From Chamaelirium japonicum (Eukaryota; Streptophyta; Magnoliopsida; Liliales; Melanthiaceae): DNA of 64,000 nt. Positions 11,301-23,100 of this stretch are shown piece after piece. Location of the stretch: NCBI GenBank assembly GCA_947650365.1, contig OX393550.1, forward strand, positions 50,981,633 through 51,045,632, read 5' to 3'. The notes beneath the pieces were generated by a model. The model was not told where the DNA came from. It did not search any database and saw only the letters and a list, made by a program, of their open reading frames with translations. How positions within the stretch are numbered: the stretch's first letter is position 1; every line of letters begins with the position of its first letter. Both the position numbers and the translations under genes were made by a program.

Positions 11301-13153
11301 AGCCCAGATAGAGCTCGGTTTTGCCTTAGCAGCTCCTGCGTCAAAACAAACATTTAAATACGAAGGTCCTTTTTACACAAATTGAATCTCTCATGTTAAA
11401 ACACCTAACATGCAGAGTATATCGCAATCCAGATGCCCAGTATTAATGATTTTGTACTCCAAAAAGGTTGATGGGAAAATAAAAATAACCAAATATTATT
11501 CTGGTAGATTTATCATCCACTTCAGAAAAAAAAACCACATTGGAATTAATTTCCTATAATTTTATAGCCTTAGTACAAAATATCATGGTTGGAAACAAAT
11601 TTCCCTCAAGGCAGAAGCCAAACGGCCCCCAACATCCGTATCAAATGATGACATTAACCTCCACTATGCATTGCTGCCCACATCAACTCCTATGGAATGT
11701 TTAGATACCCAACAAATAGACAGTGACAGTGGGACAGGATTATCCATCCCACAGAGAAAATTAGTTGGTCAACAGAAACCAGTTTAATTATTACAGTTCA
11801 GACCGTTATTGCAGAGTTTTAACTCTTCCATAATGACTTCTACTCATGCCATGGAGGGAATGCTTATTGGAAATAGCATAGTGGTGAATCAGGTGATTGG
11901 AAGATATTGCACAGAGGTAATTAGATATCCTACAACTATCACTTTTGGTGGTAAACTAATAGGATAGTTAAGTGGCTTTAAGGTCCCAATCGTTTATTTT
12001 GGACTATCAATTTCCTCACCATTATACAAGTAACTATATGAAAATATTCTAACGTTAAAAAATTTCAAACCTGTGTGCTTCGTACACGTATTGTAAGTAT
12101 TGTAAACCATAGTCGACAAGCAGGCATATGAAATTTCATGTTTTTATTGGAACATCACATGTAGTTAAAAAAATCGGTGTTTCTTTATCTATTAAGGACA
12201 TTTTGAAGTACATGTTCCTAAATGAGTCAATGAATACACCCTTGCGAAAGCACATGAAACCATGACATAAAGTCCTTTCTATGGCCAGTAATTCTACAAG
12301 CAAACTTCTTGAAAAAAAAAGTCTTACTTGCCACGCTGATGAGAAATGAAAGCAAATACTACAGAGCAAACAAACCTTGTATTTACAAACCTTGTATTTA
12401 GTACATTTTACTTTTTAAAAAAAAAACAATCATACGAACCAAACAAACTGAGCAATCGTTATGCAAAAAAATAACAAAAAAAAGGCAGTTCCAACCAACA
12501 AAAAAGATTATAATCAAAACCAAAAACCCAGAGAACATAATCAGGAACATGGAATCATATGGGATGGATTTTTAATAGTATCAAATTTTTGCCCGGCTTA
12601 ATGAAATGTTGACCGAAATGGCCGACATTTGATCGAAATCCACCATCCTGTCTTTTTAATGAAAGTTTCACTGAAAATTTAATTTTTTTAGCTAAAAAAA
12701 AAACTCCTCAATTTTGACATTTTTTTCATAAAAGTCAGCATTTTACTGACATTTGACCTGGATTTGATCAAAATTTTACCCAAATCCGGCAAGTTTACAC
12801 CGAAATCTTTACATAAATAAAAAAAAATTCCCCAACATTTAACCAAAATACGACAAGTTTCCTTTTTTTTTTTTGCTAAAAAAAACCAACATGGAAATAG
12901 ACATGTAAAACCTTGCTCAATAATATCCTTAAGCAATGAAGCCCGCATATCTCACAAGAGACCACGATCAGAATTCAAGACAAAAACTACTTTGAGATCA
13001 AAAAAAAAGAACGGTTGAGTAGAATCCGACAGAAGGCTAGGGTTTACCAGATTTCATGTCCACGCGATCAACCCTTCCATATCTGGAGAAAAGTCCCTCC
13101 AGATCCGACTGGCGAGTTTCGTACTCGAAATTTCCGCAGAACACGGGCCTCAT
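8332..13153 (-). CDS. RS31: Serine/arginine-rich splicing factor, RS31 type
   Basis: A plant-specific RS-subfamily SR protein of the nucleus and speckles, which binds pre-mRNA and promotes splice-site choice. Coding exons are 13153-13048, 10777-10665, 10476-10241, 9032-8733 and 8362-8332. They total 786 nt (261 aa), close to the ~264 aa recalled for Arabidopsis RS31. RRM1 (residues ~2-70) starts [19 protein letters not shown] and contains RNP1-like [11 protein letters not shown]2 (~94-167) begins [15 protein letters not shown] and has RNFAFVQFE. The RS domain (~175-261) holds repeated SPDYGR/SPVYRR units and ends [11 protein letters not shown]. All introns are GT-AG and keep phase. Intron 2 is 2,270 bp, in the same place as the long alternatively spliced intron of RS31 genes. 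Cys replaces the usual Val in RNP2 of RRM1. Confidence 0.95.
10471..10482 (-). promoter_or_regulatory. NAGNAG tandem 3' splice site before RRM2 exon of RS31
   Basis: The minus strand reads TACAGCAGGGAGAA at the start of coding exon 3. Either AG can be used and both keep frame, adding or removing one Gln between the RRM1-side Arg and the GERG linker. The exon start was set at 10476 (first AG), giving SRQGERG. Confidence 0.75.
11044..11127. repeat. 32-bp tandem triplication in RS31 intron 2
   Basis: Units start at 11044, 11076 and 11108, each beginning CGTTCAGTAGGCATGGCAT. The first two are full length and differ at one base; the third diverges after 20 bases. On the transcribed strand each unit carries GCTGTACAT. 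It lies in the long intron where RS31 genes usually carry regulated splicing elements; any role is inference. Confidence 0.85.
12545..12935. repeat. Dispersed intronic repeat, copy in RS31 intron 2
   Basis: This AT-rich stretch has recognisable pieces: TAGTATCAAATTTTTGCCCG, AATGAAATGTTGACCGAAATG, and an end containing ACATGTAAAACCTTG. The same pieces occur in the same order at about 42525-42765 in intron 1 of the NSR gene. No target duplication or TIR was confirmed. A decayed MITE is likely. Confidence 0.6.
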
Positions 13154-13194
13154 CGTTCCAAAGTCTCAAACAAAAAAACCCTAGGATCAGAAAA

Positions 13195-13500
13195 CCTGCG
13201 AGTGTGAGAGACTCGGAGTAAACTCTATTGCAATGGATAAGCGACCGAACAAAAACAAAAGGGACATGATCGCAAAAAACCCTAACCCAAAACACGCCCC
13301 CAAAAATAAAAAAACCTACAAGAATCCTACCAAAGTCGGAAAATTGAGAAAGAAACTAGATCGATTGACGACTCTGAACTTTAAACCCTAACCAGCGAGA
13401 GAGAGAGGGCGGGGGAGCGTACCTTTGAGTCCGAAGGCAGAAACCCTAACCAGAGCTGTAGAATACTGGCTCTAGAGGGCCTGTAGCGTATTAAATAGGA
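13195..13500 (-). promoter_or_regulatory. RS31 core promoter, 5' UTR exon and leader intron
   Basis: On the minus strand a TATA-like CCTATTTAATA lies at 13489-13499. About 30 bp downstream a short untranslated exon would begin and end at 13423 with the donor AAG|GTACGC. The leader intron (13422-13196) ends CTCGCAG, and exon 2 carries 42 nt of leader before the ATG at 13153. AAACCCTAA telo-box-like motifs occur at about 13384 and 13440, common near plant housekeeping and RNA-processing genes. The start of transcription is inferred, not seen. Confidence 0.6.
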
Positions 13501-13595
13501 GAGCCGCGGGGGCGGGCCATCAAATGCACCAGATCCGCAGGCATGAGAGTGAATTCCACGGATTGGACGGTTTGTGATTACAAGTGAGATGAGAA

Positions 13596-14040
13596 GTTAG
13601 AGATGGCAACGGGTCGGGTTTGGAACGGGTCGAACCCCCCCGCCCCCGCCCCCGCCCCCGCCCCCGCCCCCTATATTTTATCCCTCTCTATATTCGTTCT
13701 AAACTCATGAAGTTTTGAGCGCATTTTCCAAAATCCGTCCCAATTAGCACTGTGAAGATCTGTGTCAACCCCACCCCACCCCACTCCATTTTTGATAAGC
13801 ATTGTGATTATGCATGCTTTAGAAAAAAAACATTCGATAAATACTAATTCATGAATAATTATATAATTATTTAAAATTTAAAAAATAAATGCTTTACGAA
13901 CTTAATATTGCGTACTTGTGCGGAGTTATTCATATAAGTTATATAACCGAGTCGGGACGGGTTGGAGTAAAACCCCAACTCGATCGAGTTTAAAATTAAA
14001 ATCCCAAACCTGCCTTAAACCCTTTTTTTAGCATCCTAAA
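13596..14040. repeat. Decayed hAT-like repeat with (CCCCCG)n
   Basis: The left part reads AGAGATGGCAACGGGTCGGG, the same start motif as the hAT MITEs elsewhere in the window. It is followed by a (CCCCCG)n simple repeat at about 13635-13671 and later an ACGGGTTGGAGT motif near 13960. No matching right end was found, so boundaries are approximate. Confidence 0.5.
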
Positions 14041-14830
14041 TGTGTTTTGTTAAATTATAGTGCATGTCCATGCCTGTCGGCACACGGACGGTAGCCTTCT
14101 ACGGCAACACACCCATGACGCCTTTAACGAGGGCGGCGAAAAGGCATGCTCGTCCCTGTCAGCACTCGAACGGTTACTTTTGGCGGCACATACCCCCGGC
14201 ATCTTTTGCGGCTTTGGTACTAAAACGACCGTCTTTGATGGCAAAGCACATTAGGGGGGGCAACAAACTTTCTTTCTTCAAGAACTTATGAACTTTATAA
14301 TAAAATCAAGAGGTTACTTGATGTTCTGGTTTCCAGGCGATGGCACACCAATGGGGGGACGAAACATACTCCACCTCTCTCTTTCCATAAATCTGTTCGT
14401 AACTTTCCCTCTCCTTTTCTCATTTTTTCTTTCTCTTTATACTCTTTACTTTTATTTCTCTTTTCTTTTTCTACAGTCGAAAATAACTCTACATTCTTAT
14501 CTAAAATCTGATCATAGCTTCCCCTCTCTTTCTCTCCTCTTTTCTCTCTTTATACTATTTTTTTTTTATTTTTGTTTCCTTTTTCTACAACTATCTAGAT
14601 CCCATGCATGGCCTCTTGGATCCCATCGCTCATCACTTCGTCCTCTCCTTAAAATCTGGTCATAAATTTTAGTAAGAAATATTTTAATGGTCCGCCAAGA
14701 TCTCTCATTGTCTTTCTTTTCTATTCATTTGTTTTTATCTAGTCAGCTTGTTGTTCCAATTTGTCTAGTCAGCTTGTAGGTCGCCGTGCCATGTTATATA
14801 GATACATATTTTTTGTTCTCGTTTTTGTTG

Positions 14831-14861
<31 letters not shown>

Positions 14862-15140
14862 TTTCATGCAAAATTTCCATGCACGAATGTCTATGTCGTT
14901 AACTGTGTTCTACCATACCGAATTTTGTTGTCCCCTCCAAATGTGGGCTTCCTTGCCGAATGTGGACGCAACTGAATGTGCGTGCCGAAAGGCATGGGCA
15001 TTACTCTGTTTTTTTATGGTTCATGAGAGCTGCTATATTCCTCTATTTTTTCCATCTTGATTTTTTTTAATGAACAATTATATCTATTTTTTGGCCATCT
15101 TGATCTCATAAAAGCTTTGTTACATATGTTTATATAATGC
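14041..15140. other. Intergenic region, pyrimidine-rich
   Basis: No gene was recognised. Two imperfect copies of a TC-rich ~115-bp segment lie at about 14380-14600, each containing a TTTATACT run and ending TTTTTCTACA. A (GA)n tract lies at 14836-14861. The first 230 bp contain two related copies of a GGCGGC/GCACACGGACGG-type unit. Open frames here have no family features. Confidence 0.5.
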
Positions 15141-15877
15141 TAGCTTGGGCACCGAAATTAGTCAAAGGATTGAACCCGACCCGCATGTGAAACTTGGCCC
15201 GCACACAACGACCCGCATGCGAAACTTAGCCCACACACAACGGCCCATATGCAAAACTCGGCTAATACACACCGGACCCGACTCAAGCAAACCCATGCAA
15301 GTGGGCCCACTGGCCCTCTTTTCGGAAAGTGTGCCCCTTCCCCATGGGGAGGGTGTGGCCGGCCAACAAAGGAGCTGAGTGGGGTCCACCGGCCCCTCTC
15401 TTGAAAACCGTGCCCCTCCCCCATGGATAGGTGTGGCCGGCCACAAGAGGAAAGAAAAAAAGAAAGAAAAGAAAAGGAAAGAAAAGAAAGAAAGAAAAAT
15501 AACAAAAATGAAAGTAAAACCGCCATGCGCGGGGGGAATTGCGTAGACATCTACACAAATTTGGATCTACGTCGATCCTTCAATCCGACGGATAAAACAA
15601 GAGCTCGGGTCGCCATCAATTTAATGTGCAAATTCAAAATAAAGATTCAAAATGATTGAGCCATAACTACTCTGTCAGACAAGGAAAAGAAGTAAATATT
15701 GATTCCTCCATAAATGAGGGAATAAATCTTAGGTAGTTATGGGAGAGATATTCAAGAGATTCAAATAAATATTCTCAGATCTCTCCCATCTCCCTTTACA
15801 TATAAATAGAGGGGAAGGGGAAGGCTCAAAAGGTCAGAAACTAGAGGCAAGGAGCTCTGCAAAGAAAGAGACTCGTC
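15141..15877. other. Repetitive flank with promoter-like segment
   Basis: ACCCGCATGNGAAACTTGGCCC-like units are tandemly repeated at 15175-15270. A CCATGGGGAGGGTGTGGCCGG-like unit occurs twice at about 15340-15440. A (GAAAGAAA)n tract follows. A TATA-like ATATAAATAGAGGGG lies at 15800-15814, upstream of the ~73-bp array. This resembles the U3 promoter end of an LTR or a leader of a non-autonomous retrotransposon, but no full LTR pair was identified. Confidence 0.4.
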
Positions 15878-17190
15878 TTCAACGACCCAAGGCTTCATGA
15901 CGCTCAGCCAAGCCCACCATTTAGGGAACGACTTAGTCCATTGAAAGTCCTCATCAACGTGAAGACCCTTGCACAAGAAGATCAACCCTTTGACTTCGTG
16001 CATGAAGAAGAAAGCTCGGAGAAGAAGCCTTCGACTTTGATAACGCCCAAAAGCTCGGAGAAGAAGATTGAAGCGGCATCACCTCATCGTCTTCAACAAG
16101 CCTTCGACTTCGATAACGCCCAAAAACCGGAAGAAGAAGATCGAAGCGGCATTACCCCATCGTCTTCAACAAGCCTTCGACTCCGATAATGCCCAAAAGC
16201 CTGGAGAAGAAAATTTAAGCGGCGCCACACCTGTCGTCTTCAACAAGCATCTACTCCATTCACGAAGAATAAATCTTAGAGAAGGACACCCGAAGCGGCG
16301 CTACACCCGTATTCTTCAACAAAGCCTTCCACTCCGATTATGCCAAATACTCCCAAAGAAGAAGTCGACGCCATAACCGTCACCAGGTCGAAAGTTAGAG
16401 ATAAGGAAGATCGGCAAAGGAAAAGACTTACATTCAACGACCCAAGGCTTCACGAGGCTCAGGCAAACCTACACTTTGGGGAAAGACTTAATCTACTAAA
16501 AGTCCTCATCAACGTGAAGACCCTTGCACAAGCAGATCAACCATTCGACTTCATACACGAAGAAGAAAGCTCGGAGAAGAAGCATTCGACTCCGATAACG
16601 CCCAAAAGCCCAGAGAAGAAGATCGAAGTGGCATCACCCCGTCATCTTCAATAAGCCTTCGACTCCGATAACACCCAAAAGTCCGAAAAAGAAGATCGAA
16701 GCGACATCACACCGCCATCTTCAACAAGCCTTCGACTCCGATAAAGCTGAAAAGCCCGGAGAAGAAAATTGAAGAGGCATTACTCCGTCATCTTCAACAA
16801 GCCTTCGACTCTGATAACACCCAAAAGCCCGGAGAAGAAGATCAAAGTGACATCACCCCGTCGTCTTCAACAAGCCTTCGAATCCGATAAAGCTCAAAAG
16901 CCCGGAGAAGAAAATCGAAGTGACATCACCCCGTCGTCTTCAACAAGCCTTCGAATCCGATAAAACTTAAAATCCCGAAGAAGAAGATCGAAGCGGCATC
17001 ACCTGGTCGTCTTCAACAAGCCTTAACACCGATAAAGCTCAAAAGCCCCCAGAAGAAGATGGAAGAGGCATTACCTCGTCGACTTCAACAAGTCTTCGAC
17101 TTCGATAACGCCCAAAAGTCCGGAGAAGAAGATCGAAGCGACATCACCCTATCGTCTTCAACAATTCTTCGACTCCGATCATGTCCAAAT
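15878..17190. repeat. ~73-bp tandem array with a larger duplication
   Basis: A unit of about 73 bp with the core CGTCTTCAACAAGCCTTCGA and CGGAGAAGAAGATCGAAG recurs many times (for example AAGCGGC at 16071, 16144 and 16217). A longer block, starting TTCAACGACCCAAGGCTTCA at about 15878 and again at about 16434, shows a superimposed ~555-bp duplication. More units continue at 41033-41220, on the other side of the Ty3 element, so that element appears to sit within this array. Parts stay open in one frame (SDITPSSSTSLR-like peptide), but no known protein was recognised. Confidence 0.75.
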
Positions 17191-17195
17191 CCCCC

Positions 17196-17671
17196 TGTCA
17201 CACCCCAGAAATCTAGAACCGATCCCTGGGGTGTGAATTGAGAAAAACCAAGGGTTTTAGGGTTTGGTCAACTGTCTAGTCCAATTAGGGTTTCTCACAG
17301 GGCTTCTATTCTCTTAAAGAATTTTTTAAAACTTGATTTTTATGAAAACATTTTTATTTATTATTATTATTATTTAAAAAAGGTAGAGAGATACAAAAAA
17401 AAATTTCGAGAGAGAGATGATCACACTCGACCCCCAACCGGGCTATCCTCTCAGCACGTGTAGCCTCCCGATGCCCCACATGCTGACAGAAGTCTCTCTT
17501 AAGGGAGCACGAGGCTCAAGCCTCTGACGGTGAGCCGAGTAGCCTCGCCCGCTCTCTAGCACTCAGGTACTGGTTCATATATCCTATCTAGTGGGCTAGT
17601 CAATTTGTTCACTCTGCAACTTATATTTTCATAGTGAGCTACACTAGGCTTGGGGCCTTGAGGAGAGGTCT
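17196..17671 (-). repeat. Left (3') LTR, part 1, up to CACTA insertion
   Basis: Starts TGTCACACCCCAGAAATCTA on the plus strand, the LTR's 3' end for the minus-strand element. It aligns base for base with 39372 onward, with scattered differences. It stops at the TCT (17669-17671) that is duplicated around the CACTA element. The LTR resumes at 30601. Confidence 0.85.
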
Positions 17672-17689
17672 CACTACAAGAAAGAGGGT

Positions 17690-18460
17690 CTTTACCGACG
17701 GACATTATTATCACCGTCGGTAATAATACACTTTTTACCGACGGTGACTATAATATTCGTCGGTATTATAACTTCAATTTTTTAAATTTTTTTTGCACAT
17801 TTATTACCGACGGTCAAATATTATTCGTCGGTAAAAGTATTTATCCCGACAGTACATATATGTACCGTCGGTAAAATACTTTATACCGACGGCTACATAA
17901 AGTCCGTCGGTACAATGTCACGACGAAACTCAGGATAAAATCCAAGCCTCTGGAAAAAAATGGAACCCTGAGTTTCGTCGGCGGTTTTTACCGACGGAGG
18001 TTATATGTCCGTCGGTATAAATAATTATACCGACGGAAATTATATGGCCGTCGGTACGATACCGACGGTAAAAAAATGTCCGTCGGGAAAATTGTCCCGA
18101 CGAAACTCAGGGTAAAAACCGAGCCTCTGGAAAAAATGGAACCCTGAGTTTCGTCGGCGGTTTTTACCGACGGACGTTATATATCCGTCGGTATAATTTA
18201 TACCGACGGACATTATATGACCGTCGGTACCATACCGACGGTAATAAAATTTCCGTCGGGAAAATTGTCCCGACGAAACTCAGGGTAAAAACCGAGCCTC
18301 TGGAAAAAATGGAACCCTGAGTTTCGTCGTATAGGTTTACCGACGGATATGATGTTTTCGTCGGTATAACGATTATTTGTACCGACGGTTATTATGTGTC
18401 CGTCGGTATAAATATTATTTATACCGACGGACTTAAACGTTCCGTCGGTAAAAACCCTAA
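17690..18460. repeat. CACTA left subterminal repeats and three hairpin units
   Basis: Short ACCGACGG motifs alternate with their complement CCGTCGGT, typically 15-25 bp apart. Element-encoded DNA-binding protein normally binds such subterminal motifs. Three inverted-repeat units (17921-17980, 18098-18156, 18271-18329) begin CGACGAAACTCAGG and end CCTGAGTTTCGTCG. Each can fold into a hairpin with a loop of about 30 bases. They recur about every 175 bp, so this end has been amplified as tandem blocks. Confidence 0.9.
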
Positions 18461-18720
18461 CCTATTTAAACTCAGCGCGATCCCCTTCTCTGTTCGATCT
18501 GTTTCGATCTTTCCTGCGCACCCCGCCCCTCTCTCTCGCTCTCTCTAAATCCGTCCCCCACCCCGGTATTACTCGATCCTGCCCCGCCCCTCTCTCTCGC
18601 TCTCTCTCTAATTCCGTCCCCCACCCCGGTATTACTCGAATCGAGGGAAAGAGGAGGGGGTCCTGCTGGGTCGAGGGAGAAATCGAAAAGCTTCTAGGTG
18701 CCTCTTCCTTTCTGGTCTTG
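18459..18720 (+). promoter_or_regulatory. Putative CACTA promoter and leader
   Basis: A TATA-like CCTATTTAAACTC lies at 18461-18473, just inside the subterminal repeats, followed by a pyrimidine-rich leader. Within it a ~66-bp segment (CCCGCCCCTCTCTCTCGCTC through CCGGTATTACTCGA) is tandemly duplicated at about 18523-18640. The nearest coding ATG is at 20154, so a leader intron is likely. Start and splice sites are inferred. Confidence 0.45.
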
Positions 18721-19021
18721 GCCGCTGACGAGGTATGGGAGACGACCCATTTCTCTCTCTCTCGCTCTCTCTCTCTCTCTATAATGGTTGGTAATGGGAT
18801 ATGCAGTGCTTGCTTAGATGATGATCAGACATATAATGTAGGGTTTGCTACTTTGCATATGTGGATGGATTTTCTTTTCACCCGATCGATATTTATTGGT
18901 AAATGCTCTCGTAAAATGTATTGTAGGGTTTGCTTGTTTGACAATGGTTTTTGCCCTTTAGGGTTTTCTATAATTTTTTTTTTATTTTAATGTTGGTGAG
19001 CCGGATTCTATTGGGGTCGTT

Positions 19022-19575
19022 GCAGTTTGTATAATTATGTTATTGCTACCATGAATAGATTATGTTTGGAGTTGAATTTAATGTATTGGGTGATGGTATG
19101 TTCTTCGAATGTGATATTCAGTGTTCTTCGTTCGCTGATCCACCCTCCGAGTCCACTCGAAACTCGGCCGAGTCGACTCGACTCGGCTGAGTTTCGATTC
19201 GACTCGGTCCAAAACTCGAGTTTCGATCCGACTCGGCTGATTGAGTTTCGATTCGACTCGAGTTTTGTCGGGTTTTAGACGAGTTGTTGTGTCAGTTTGT
19301 ATAATTATGTTATTGCTACCATGAATAGAATATGTTTGGAGTTGAATTTAATGTATTGGGTGATGGTATGTTTTTCGAATGTGATATTCGGTGTTCTTCG
19401 TTCGCTGATCCACCCTCCGAGTCCACTCGAAACTCGGCCGAGTCGACTCGACTCGGCTGAGTTTCGATTCGACTCGGTCCAAAACTCGAGTTTCGATCCG
19501 ACTCGGCTGAGTTTCGATTCGACTCGAGTTTTGTCGGGTTTTAGCCGAGTTGTCGTGTCTACTCGACTCATTAAG
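19022..19575. repeat. ~270-bp tandem duplication inside the CACTA element
   Basis: Two nearly identical units start CAGTTTGTATAATTATGTTA at 19023 and 19292. Both contain a cluster of GACTCG/CGAGTC motifs that form short inverted repeats. Open frames in both copies are the same shadow frame and lack features of a real protein. The region precedes the TNP2-like gene and may be intronic. Confidence 0.85.
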
Positions 19576-20153
19576 GTTTCGAGTCGAGTCGAGTTTTCGT
19601 GTTTTAATTAAAACATTGATTTTTTATATCCTATCAAAACTGAATTGAATGGGGGAATAGGGGGCAAAATGTAGTTTTTAGACTAGGGTGAGCGTCGGTT
19701 TTGTCGGTCGATTTCGGTGTCGGTTTTGTCGGTTATATTTTTTTCGGTTTACGAAAAATCAAAACCGAAACCGAAACCGAAATGGTCGGTTTTTGTCGGT
19801 TCGGTGTGATATGAGGTATGCTAAAGCCATAAATCTACTCGAGTGACAGAGAGAACCGTCAGACCCCAAGTGTTTACTTGATGAGGCTCCCTGACTTGTT
19901 GACTTACTATCGCATAACTTTGGTGCTATGCCTAGCATTCGAACTATCAGCAGTTCAAATGCTGGCCAGCAACCCTTGGTTTACTATGTGACTAGTCTAC
20001 TCATCATAATACACTCATCCATTAGGGATGTGGATGGCCTGTAGAAGTTTTGGTTCGGTGTTCCATACCCGGGAACCGAAACCGAAATTGTGCGGAGTCT
20101 TATAACATTGTTTGAAATTATATGTCAGGTGTTGTATAGCCAGATAGACGAAG
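19576..20153. other. CACTA interior upstream of the TNP2-like gene
   Basis: A low-complexity inverted stretch at about 19690-19805 is made of TCGGTTTTGTCGG and its complement AAACCGAAACCGAAA. The rest is unremarkable. No separate gene was recognised. Confidence 0.5.
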
Positions 20154-23100
20154 ATGTCTTCGATCGATAAGAGTTGGATGCGTAATTCGAATCGCATGAG
20201 CCAAGAGTACAGAGAAGGAGTCAGGAAATTTCTGGATTTTGCATTTGAGCGTCTTGCACCGCTTGATGGAAAAATTGTGTGTCCCTGTATAGACTGCGGA
20301 AGGGTGATTAGGAAGGTTCGAGAGGAATGTGAGGTTGATCTGGTAATGCGTGGCATTGACGTTACCTATACCCGTTGGTTCTCGCACGGTGAGGAGCTAG
20401 ATGCAGTCCCCATGGCAGCTCACGGTGAAACTTCAAACACAGTGATCGCTGATGATAATATTAATACAGACGATGACGATGACATGCAGGGTATGATACA
20501 TGATTTGCAAGGTGGAATAGGCACGGAAACACCGTCAGGTGATCAGCCCAATATCGAAGCGGACAAGTTCTACAGATTGCTTAAAGATGCCGAACAACCT
20601 CTATACCCGGGGTGTGAGAAGTTTTCAAAACTCTCTTTCACTGTAAAGCTTCTTCATTTGAAGTGCCTCAATGGTTGGAGTAATAAGTCATTTAATATGT
20701 TGGTAGAGTTGCTGAAAGAGGCTTTTCCTATGGGTGAGACAGTACCGAAATCATTCTACGAGGCGAAGAAGACAATTAAAGATCTCGGTCTGGGTTATGA
20801 GAAAATTGATGCATGCGTGAACGATTGTATGTTGTATCGGAAAGAGTACGAACATGCGCGGTCATGCCACATATGCGGAGCAACGAGATATAAAGAGACG
20901 GATGCCGAGTCTAGTACCAGTCGAAGGAAGAAAAATGTATCTGCAAAGGTTCTCCTATACTTCCCGCTCAGGGACAGGCTTCAGAGGTTGTTTATGTCAT
21001 CGAAGACTGCTGAGCACATGAGGTGGCATGCACGAGAACGTACAGATGACGGGATTATGAGACATCCGGCCGACTCTCTGACGTGGAAAGATTTTGATCA
21101 TACATATCCTGAATTCGCATGTGAAGTTCGCAACGTCAGGTTAGGGCTTGCTAGCGATGGCTTCAATCCCTTTGGGAATATGAGTGTGTCGTACAGCATT
21201 TGGCCAGTTGTCCTAGTTCCATACAATTTGCCTCCCTGGATGTGCTTAAAAAAGCCATACACAATGCTCTCCTTGCTCATTCCCGGACCCAGGTCGCCTG
21301 GTAATGATATTGACGTTTACTTGCAGCCGTTGATTGAGGAGTTGAACGAGTTATGGGAAGTTGGGGCCGATACGTATGATGCCTCGTTGCGCCAGAATTT
21401 TCGGATGCATGCGGCACTTCTATGGACCATCAACGATTTTCCTGCATATGCCAACTTATCCGGGTGGAGTACTAAAGGAAAATTGGCGTGCCCTACATGC
21501 AATAAGGAGACAGATTCATTACGATTGAAGAACGGAGGCAAGTTCTGTTATATGGGCCATCGAAGATTCCTTGTTGACGGCCATAAGTGGAGGCAGAACA
21601 AAAGAGCTTTCAACGGCAAGAAGGAACTTGCAAAGGCCCCGGAGCAGCTTTCGGGGGTAGAAGTCTTGTGCGAATTGGATCAGCTTGATGCCGTGGCACT
21701 TGGAAAAGGTAAAAAGAAGAGAACGCATGAAGATTCTACGCGTGAGCATAACTGGAAGAAGAAGAGTATTTTCTTTAAACTACCGTACTGGAGCAGCCTA
21801 CTCTTGCGGCATAACTTGGATGTCATGCATATTGAGAAAAATGTGTGTGACAACATTATAGGAACACTGCTGAATCTCGACGGTAAGACGAAGGATAATC
21901 TTAAATCTCGTCTCGATCTTAAGGAGTTGGGCATCCGAAAATCACTTCATCCCCAAGAGATTGGGGATAAGTATGTGTTGCCAGTTGCATGCTACACCAT
22001 GAGCTCACAGCAAAAGGCAGCCTTATGTGCATTCCTACGGTCTGTGAAAACGCCAGACGGTTATTCTTCGAATATCGCACGATGCGTGCAAGAGAACGGC
22101 CGGAAGTTGTCTGGATTAAAGAGCCACGATTGTCATGTTCTTATGCAGCGATTGTTATCTCTTGCTATACGTGGGAATTTAACCGAAGAGGTGTCCGGTC
22201 CGTTAATTGAGCTCAGCACTTTTTTCAGACAGTTGTGCTCGAAGGTACTTAGAGTGGACCAACTTGAACAGATGGAGAGGGATATTGCGCTCACATTGTG
22301 CAAGTTAGAGATGATATTTCCACCTTCATTCTTTGATGTCATGGTGCATTTGACCGTTCACTTGGCAAATGAGGCCAAACTCGGCGGCCCAGTTCATTAC
22401 CGGTGGATGTATTTTATCGAGAGGTAATCGTCTCGTCTCATTCGCACAATGTATTTGATCGTTCTTGATATATTCATACAAATATTTTTTTCTCAAATTA
22501 GGTACTTGCGAACATTGAAATCATATGTTCGTAATAAAAGTCGTCCGGAGGGATCAATTGCTGAAGGATACCTAGCAGAAGAATGTCTAACATTCTGCTC
22601 AAGATACCTACATGGTATAGACACGCGATTCAATCAACTTGAGCGGAACTATGACGGTGGTCCAATAGACTTTGATGGGGGTCTGTCTATATTTGCCGAA
22701 ATGGGTAGACCTGTAGGAGGAGGCAAAACCCGTCGATTGTCTGTAGATGAGATTCAACAGGCACATATGTATGTGTTGCGCCAATGTGATGAAGTGTGGC
22801 CATTCATTGAGTAAGCATTTTACGATCATTTACTCATTCTTTCAGTCCATTCATTAAGTATATGTGCTAATTATAATCTAATTCATAACCGGTAAAACAG
22901 GAAGCATAAAGCCATCATTAATAATCGGGGTATTCGAAATGCTCCCCAAATTCATGATCGTGAATTCCCATCGTGGTTCGAGAAACACGTAAGTATTCAC
23001 ATCATTACTGAATTTCATTGACATCCATTACCGAACAATAATTATGTGTTCATATCATGAATGTCGTGTGGTTATTATAGGCACAGGAGCTGCACGACAA

